From Synergistales bacterium Syner_01 (GTDB lineage Bacteria; Synergistota; Synergistia; Synergistales; Aminobacteriaceae): a stretch of 8,051 bases of DNA. The notes beneath the pieces were generated by a model. That model was not told the origin of the DNA. It saw only the letters and a program-made list of their open reading frames with translations, and searched no databases. The DNA lies in contig LVBO01000448.1 of NCBI GenBank assembly GCA_001604435.1, forward strand, positions 1 through 8,051. The letters are read 5' to 3'. Shown here one piece after another: positions 5,570 through 8,051 of this stretch (positions within the stretch are counted from its first letter, which is position 1; the number at the start of each line of letters is the position of its first letter). A program made the position numbers and the translations under genes.

Positions 5570-7107
5570 TCCGCCGAGCGCCTGCGCTTTCCGCATCGAT
5601 TGACAACGAAGGGAACGAAGAGGAGCAGCGCCGCCGTCCATGCGTTCCCGACGCCGACCGAGCAACCTCCGCCGCCACCTCCTTGCTGCTGCACCGCCCC
5701 GGCGCGGACGGAGCAGACGCGGAAGGTCACCACTCCCTTCTCGCGGTTGTGGTCGTACGGACCGTTGTCCGCAACCACGTTCCGCCACGTCATCAATCCC
5801 TCGCCCTCCTCGTAGAAGGGCGGCGGCGTCATTCCGTCGGGAAGCGCCTGCCCGGGCTTGACCTCGAATCGCACGCCCCGCTCCGGAACGACGTACCCCT
5901 TCACGGAAAGCGCTCTCGCCGGCGCGCTTCCGTACTCGGCGAACATCGCGTAGTAGCGCACGTTCTTCGGCCACGACGCGGTGAATTCGATGACCAGCTC
6001 GCCCTTTCCCGACGCGTCCTCGAGCCGTACGTCCTCGTAGGCGAACGCGTCGTACAACGTCGCGTCCATGCTCGAAAGCTCGGCGGAGATCTCGCCGGAC
6101 GCCCCCAGATCGACGTTCAGCGAATCTCTTACCAGCGTGAACAGGCCGCTCCCGGAGTCCTTCAGCGCATCTTCGACCACGGCGACGTCAGGTTCGCCGG
6201 TCGTTTTGCGGGGCTCGGGAGCGCTTCCCGTCGCGAAGCCGGAGAGCGCGACAGCCTTGTTCCCCGCCGTATCGCCTACGGTGCAGGAGGCGTCGATACT
6301 CACCGAGCCGTACTGACCGGGGCCGCAGATCTGATCGGGGGAGTTGCCGATGACCACGCACCCTTGGGCCAGCGTCGTCTCGCTGAAGGAGTTGAGGTAT
6401 ATGCCTCCTCCCAGCCCCCTGCTGCTGTTGTTCCGCACCGTACAGCCGTACATGAAGAGCTTCTCCCCGTTGAAGACGCCGCCTCCGTAGGTGTCGGGGT
6501 TCGAGTTCCCCTCCACGACGCAGGCGTACATCGTCAGCACAGGCTCACTGTATCCGCTGGCCTCGTTGTTGATGCCACCCGCGTGCCGCGATCCTGCGCA
6601 GGTGTTGTTGCTGATCGTGCACCCGGTCATGGTCAGATTCTTTACGTTGTATACGCCCCCGCCGACGGTGTTTCCCGTCACGGTGCAGTGGTTCATCGTC
6701 AGATTCGCGTAGTTATATATTCCGGCGCCGTTCCAGTAATTTCCCCCCTGTGTTCCGGGGACGAAGTTTCCACCGGTGATGGTCAGGTAGTTGAGCGTGC
6801 AGTCGCCCGTCACGTAGAGCACCCGTTTGTTCGATCCGGTCTGGCGGAGCGTTACCGGCCCGTTGATCGTAAGCGCCTTGTTGAGAAAAATGTAGTCGGT
6901 CAGCTCGACCGTCGTCGCGGAAGAATCGAACACGATGGCGTCGCCCGCCGCGGCGTTCGTCACGGCATGGCGCAACGTTCCGGCGCTCCCGTCGTCGATT
7001 CCTTTCGTCACGGTCCACGTCGCGGCGTCGGCGTTCCCGAAGCTCAAGAAGAGCAGGCAGAGCAGAGAGACGAGCATTCTATGAGAAAAGAGGTTCCTTC
7101 GTTTCAC
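5566..7107 (-). CDS. Secreted beta-helix surface protein with Synerg-CTERM-like anchor
   Basis: This 513-residue protein begins with a signal peptide (basic KRR start, hydrophobic 11-23, likely cleavage after NADA at 28). TLRHAV and AGDAIVFD (44-61) resemble the start of CSLREA-type surface proteins. Residues about 65-285 form a right-handed parallel beta-helix with imperfect repeats of the pattern LTM.-C.V.-N.-GGG-YN at 135, 157, 190, 216 and 245. A separate domain spans about 306-465. The end carries QQQGGGGGGC (473-482), a hydrophobic segment (about 488-503) and a GKRRR tail, like the Synergistetes C-terminal sorting signal. It is probably an exported, surface-anchored adhesin or structural protein. 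The start is a GTG at 7107: an in-frame stop lies just upstream, GGTGATC is a Shine-Dalgarno match, and the basic n-region fits. An ATG at 7077 is the alternative. Confidence 0.85.
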   Translation of the reverse strand: MKRRNLFSHRMLVSLLCLLFLSFGNADAATWTVTKGIDDGSAGTLRHAVTNAAAGDAIVFDSSATTVELTDYIFLNKALTINGPVTLRQTGSNKRVLYVTGDCTLNYLTITGGNFVPGTQGGNYWNGAGIYNYANLTMNHCTVTGNTVGGGVYNVKNLTMTGCTISNNTCAGSRHAGGINNEASGYSEPVLTMYACVVEGNSNPDTYGGGVFNGEKLFMYGCTVRNNSSRGLGGGIYLNSFSETTLAQGCVVIGNSPDQICGPGQYGSVSIDASCTVGDTAGNKAVALSGFATGSAPEPRKTTGEPDVAVVEDALKDSGSGLFTLVRDSLNVDLGASGEISAELSSMDATLYDAFAYEDVRLEDASGKGELVIEFTASWPKNVRYYAMFAEYGSAPARALSVKGYVVPERGVRFEVKPGQALPDGMTPPPFYEEGEGLMTWRNVVADNGPYDHNREKGVVTFRVCSVRAGAVQQQGGGGGGCSVGVGNAWTAALLLFVPFVVNRCGKRRRSAE

Positions 7108-7124
7108 CCTCGATCACCCTTTCG

Positions 7125-7176
7125 AAAAAAATACGAACAGTACGGCCGGAGGGGGCTGTTCCACACCTCCGGCCGT
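7125..7176 (-). terminator. Terminator or attenuator after the peptide gene
   Basis: ACGGCCGGAGG (7142-7152) pairs perfectly with CCTCCGGCCGT (7166-7176) around a 13-base loop. On the minus strand seven Ts (7125-7131) follow, but only after about ten intervening bases. It lies six bases beyond the peptide stop codon and just before the surface-protein start, so it may reduce rather than abolish read-through. Confidence 0.65.
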
Positions 7177-7181
7177 CCACG

Positions 7182-7325
7182 TCATTTCGGCTTGATTACA
7201 GTCCCCGTATCCATCCCTTCGCCGCCCGCGACGCCGTTCAGCTCGTTCTCGTCCATTTCGCCGAGCTTTTTCTTCGCATCCTTCTCCTGAACCGTACCTT
7301 CGTTCCCCGCAGGTTTCTTTTCCAT
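7182..7325 (-). CDS. 47-residue peptide with double-glycine leader-like motif
   Basis: This is a small, highly charged peptide without a signal sequence. Its C-terminal part reads MDENELNGVAGGEGMDTG and then TVIKPK. The ELNGVAGG segment resembles the double-glycine leaders recognised by peptidase-containing ABC exporters in bacteriocin and RiPP precursors. Cleavage after GG would release a 12-residue product (EGMDTGTVIKPK). ATG 7325 is chosen because AAGGAGG lies eight bases upstream; the frame extends to 7394 but without another ribosome site. The gene has its own promoter and a downstream hairpin, suggesting an abundant, nearly single-gene transcript. No modifying enzyme, C39 peptidase or exporter is visible nearby, so a role as precursor, signal or other small protein is inference only. 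The GGEGMD part recurs at 5501-5569. Confidence 0.72.
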   Translation of the reverse strand: MEKKPAGNEGTVQEKDAKKKLGEMDENELNGVAGGEGMDTGTVIKPK

Positions 7326-7363
7326 TCGTAACGCCTCCTTGTCCATGATGGCTCCGCGGAACC

Positions 7364-7410
7364 ATAATAAACCTTTACACCGTGTCAGAGTCAAGCAGGG
7401 AATTTAAATT
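7364..7410 (-). promoter_or_regulatory. Promoter of the small peptide gene with AT-rich upstream element
   Basis: On the minus strand TTGACT (7389-7394) is followed by TTTATT at 17 bases (7366-7371) or TATTAT at 19 bases (7364-7369). Upstream of the -35 lies AAAAATTTAAATT (7401-7413), resembling an UP element. The peptide ATG lies about 40 bases downstream of the -10. Confidence 0.55.
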
Positions 7411-7564
7411 TTTCGACTCATTGGAAAAAGGGGGAACGCCTGATCCGGGTATGGTGTCGATGGACTCCGGGATGTTCACATCTCCACGCCGATACGGAAT
7501 TCGTCGTCTCCCCCGCATAGATTATCGATTCTGTAGAATTTCCTCTCTCCAGCCTCTGGCGAAA

Positions 7565-7585
7565 ATACCTCCGGTGGTATATACT
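7565..7585 (+). promoter_or_regulatory. CsoR-like operator overlapping the promoter of the second HMA gene
   Basis: ATACC-TCCGGT-GGTAT (7565-7580) is a pseudo-palindrome with 14 of 16 positions symmetrical. It overlaps an extended -10 (TGGTATATA, 7575-7583). Pseudo-palindromes with TACC/GGTA ends around a GC tract are typical of CsoR copper-repressor sites. The same arrangement stands before the first HMA gene. The -35 is weak (TGGCGA, 7557-7562). Confidence 0.6.
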
Positions 7586-7640
7586 ACAAAAGCGATAGAG
7601 TTTATGATATCGAACATACGATCATGAGGAGGGTGTTCCA

Positions 7641-7841
7641 ATGGCGAAGTTTGTTTTTTCGGTTCCCGATATCTCCTGCAACCACTGCAAGATGCGCATA
7701 ACCAAGGCCCTGGAGGCCGCGGGGGTGAAGGAATTCGAGGTCTCCGTAGAGTTGAAGAAGGTGACCGCGGAGGCGCAGGACGCGGCAGCGGTGCAGGCGG
7801 TCATCGAGGACGCGGGCTACGACGCTACGCTTGAAGCGTAG
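7641..7841 (+). CDS. copZ: Copper chaperone CopZ-like HMA protein
   Basis: This is a 66-residue single HMA domain of the usual CopZ length. C13 and C16 in DISCNHC form the Cu(I)-binding loop, and the rest follows the beta-alpha-beta-beta-alpha-beta pattern (FVFSVP, ITKALEAAG, FEVSVE, VTAEA, AAVQAVIEDAGY, DATLEA). Such proteins carry Cu(I) in the cytosol and hand it to a CopA-type ATPase, whose gene begins 109 bases downstream on the same strand. AGGAGGGTG before the ATG is a strong ribosome site. A putative copper-repressor operator overlaps its promoter. It is 53% identical by eye to the HMA protein at 5162-5386, so the two arose by duplication. Copper specificity is inferred from family and neighbour. 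Confidence 0.88.
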   Translation: MAKFVFSVPDISCNHCKMRITKALEAAGVKEFEVSVELKKVTAEAQDAAAVQAVIEDAGYDATLEA

Positions 7842-7856
7842 TGCGAGGAAAAAAAG

Positions 7857-7914
7857 CCGGACGTTCGCGGACGGGAGTTTTTGCTTCTCCAACGTCCCGT
7901 CCGCAAACGCCCGG
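7857..7914 (+). repeat. Long imperfect hairpin between the HMA and ATPase genes
   Basis: GCGGACGGGA (7867-7876) pairs with TCCCGTCCGC (7895-7904). After single mismatches the stem continues with CGTT/AACG and CCGG/CCGG, about 18 pairs in all. Five Ts (7926-7930) follow only after 11 bases, so it is not a textbook terminator. It may attenuate or stabilise so that the chaperone exceeds the ATPase. Confidence 0.6.
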
Positions 7915-7950
7915 TTCAGGACACATTTTTACTATTCGGAGGAAAAATCC

Positions 7951-8051
7951 ATGAGCGATAAAGAGCAACAGCAGTTCAAGACGAGTCTCGTCGTCACGGG
8001 GATGACGTGCGCCACGTGTTCGCGGATGGTCGAGCGCTCGCTGGGCAAGGT
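7951..8051 (+). CDS. copA: Copper-type P1B ATPase, N-terminal fragment (runs off the window)
   Basis: Only the first 33 codons are inside the window. The fragment has a short polar start followed by an HMA domain beginning at about residue 11 with GMTCATCSRMVERSL; C20 and C23 are the metal ligands. GMTCATC is the form usual in the N-terminal domain of CopA-type Cu(I)-exporting P1B ATPases, which pump copper out across the inner membrane. GGAGG nine bases before the ATG supports this start. It follows the copZ-like gene on the same strand, separated by a long hairpin. The transmembrane CPC motif and the catalytic DKTGT motif lie beyond the window, so another metal P-type ATPase or, less likely, another multi-HMA protein remains possible. 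Confidence 0.78.
   Translation, partial: MSDKEQQQFKTSLVVTGMTCATCSRMVERSLGK

Larger units (their letters stand above)
7326..7640. other. Divergent intergenic region between peptide and second HMA gene
   Basis: No credible gene is seen. The left end holds the minus-strand peptide promoter (7364-7410), the right end the plus-strand HMA promoter/operator (7565-7583). Between about 7414 and 7560 I see no clear repeat, RNA or site. An 81-codon plus-strand frame from a GTG at 7382 lacks a ribosome site and crosses both promoters, so I do not call it. Confidence 0.5.

Noticed and set aside
5501..5974. 157-codon minus-strand frame that includes the tiny GGEGMD ORF at its end
   Set aside because: Most of it is a shadow of the surface-protein gene in another frame. 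Only the last 22-31 codons resemble the other peptide, so only those are called.
7135..7176. H-type pseudoknot formed by the terminator loop and the following CTGTTC
   Set aside because: One linking base cannot span an 11-bp stem, so the pairings can only be mutually exclusive alternatives.
5515..7290. 591-codon open frame on the plus strand, antisense to the surface protein
   Set aside because: The minus-strand frame has a signal peptide, beta-helix repeats and a sorting signal. The plus frame is Arg/Val/His-rich without motifs or a ribosome site.
7382..7627. 81-codon plus-strand frame in the intergenic region
   Set aside because: It has a GTG start without a ribosome site, crosses the peptide promoter and the HMA operator, and has no recognisable features.

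Overview
The window is GC-rich, gene-dense bacterial DNA. It most likely comes from a member of the Synergistota (Synergistaceae). The best clue is the surface protein at 5566-7107 (-): its C-terminus (Gly-rich linker, Cys, hydrophobic segment, Arg/Lys tail) looks like the Synergistetes-type 'Synerg-CTERM' sorting signal. The other families present are widespread and do not fix the taxonomy alone.

Left part (1-4783), signalling and regulation. A small cupin protein (14-364, +) converges on, and overlaps, an AraC-family regulator (275-1120, -). Upstream of that on the minus strand lie a transmembrane methyl-accepting chemotaxis protein (1288-3054, -) and two tandem paralogous receiver-HTH regulators of the CitB/DcuR type (3154-3924 and 4031-4783, -). 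Both receivers have lost part of the canonical phosphorylation site, in complementary ways, and no histidine kinase lies beside them. An inverted repeat with shared sequence occurs in front of one regulator and of the chemoreceptor.

Middle (4784-5457). A 378-base AT-rich intergenic region leads into a 74-residue heavy-metal-associated (HMA) protein (5162-5386, +), which has a perfect extended -10 promoter and a strong intrinsic terminator.

Cassette (5501-7394, -). A 47-residue peptide with a double-glycine leader-like C-terminal part has its own strong-looking promoter, Shine-Dalgarno and terminator. Behind it comes a 513-residue secreted beta-helix surface protein. The stop codon of that protein overlaps (ATGA) a tiny ORF that repeats the peptide's GGEGMD C-terminus. 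The function of these peptides is unknown to me; they are the least explained part of the window.

Right end (7395-8051, +). A second HMA protein, 53% identical to the first by eye, is followed by the start of a copper-type P1B ATPase that runs off the window. Both HMA genes share a promoter-overlapping pseudo-palindrome (TACC/GGTA ends) of the kind bound by CsoR-type copper repressors. The two HMA genes plus the ATPase therefore look like one metal-homeostasis regulon split by the surface-protein/peptide cassette.
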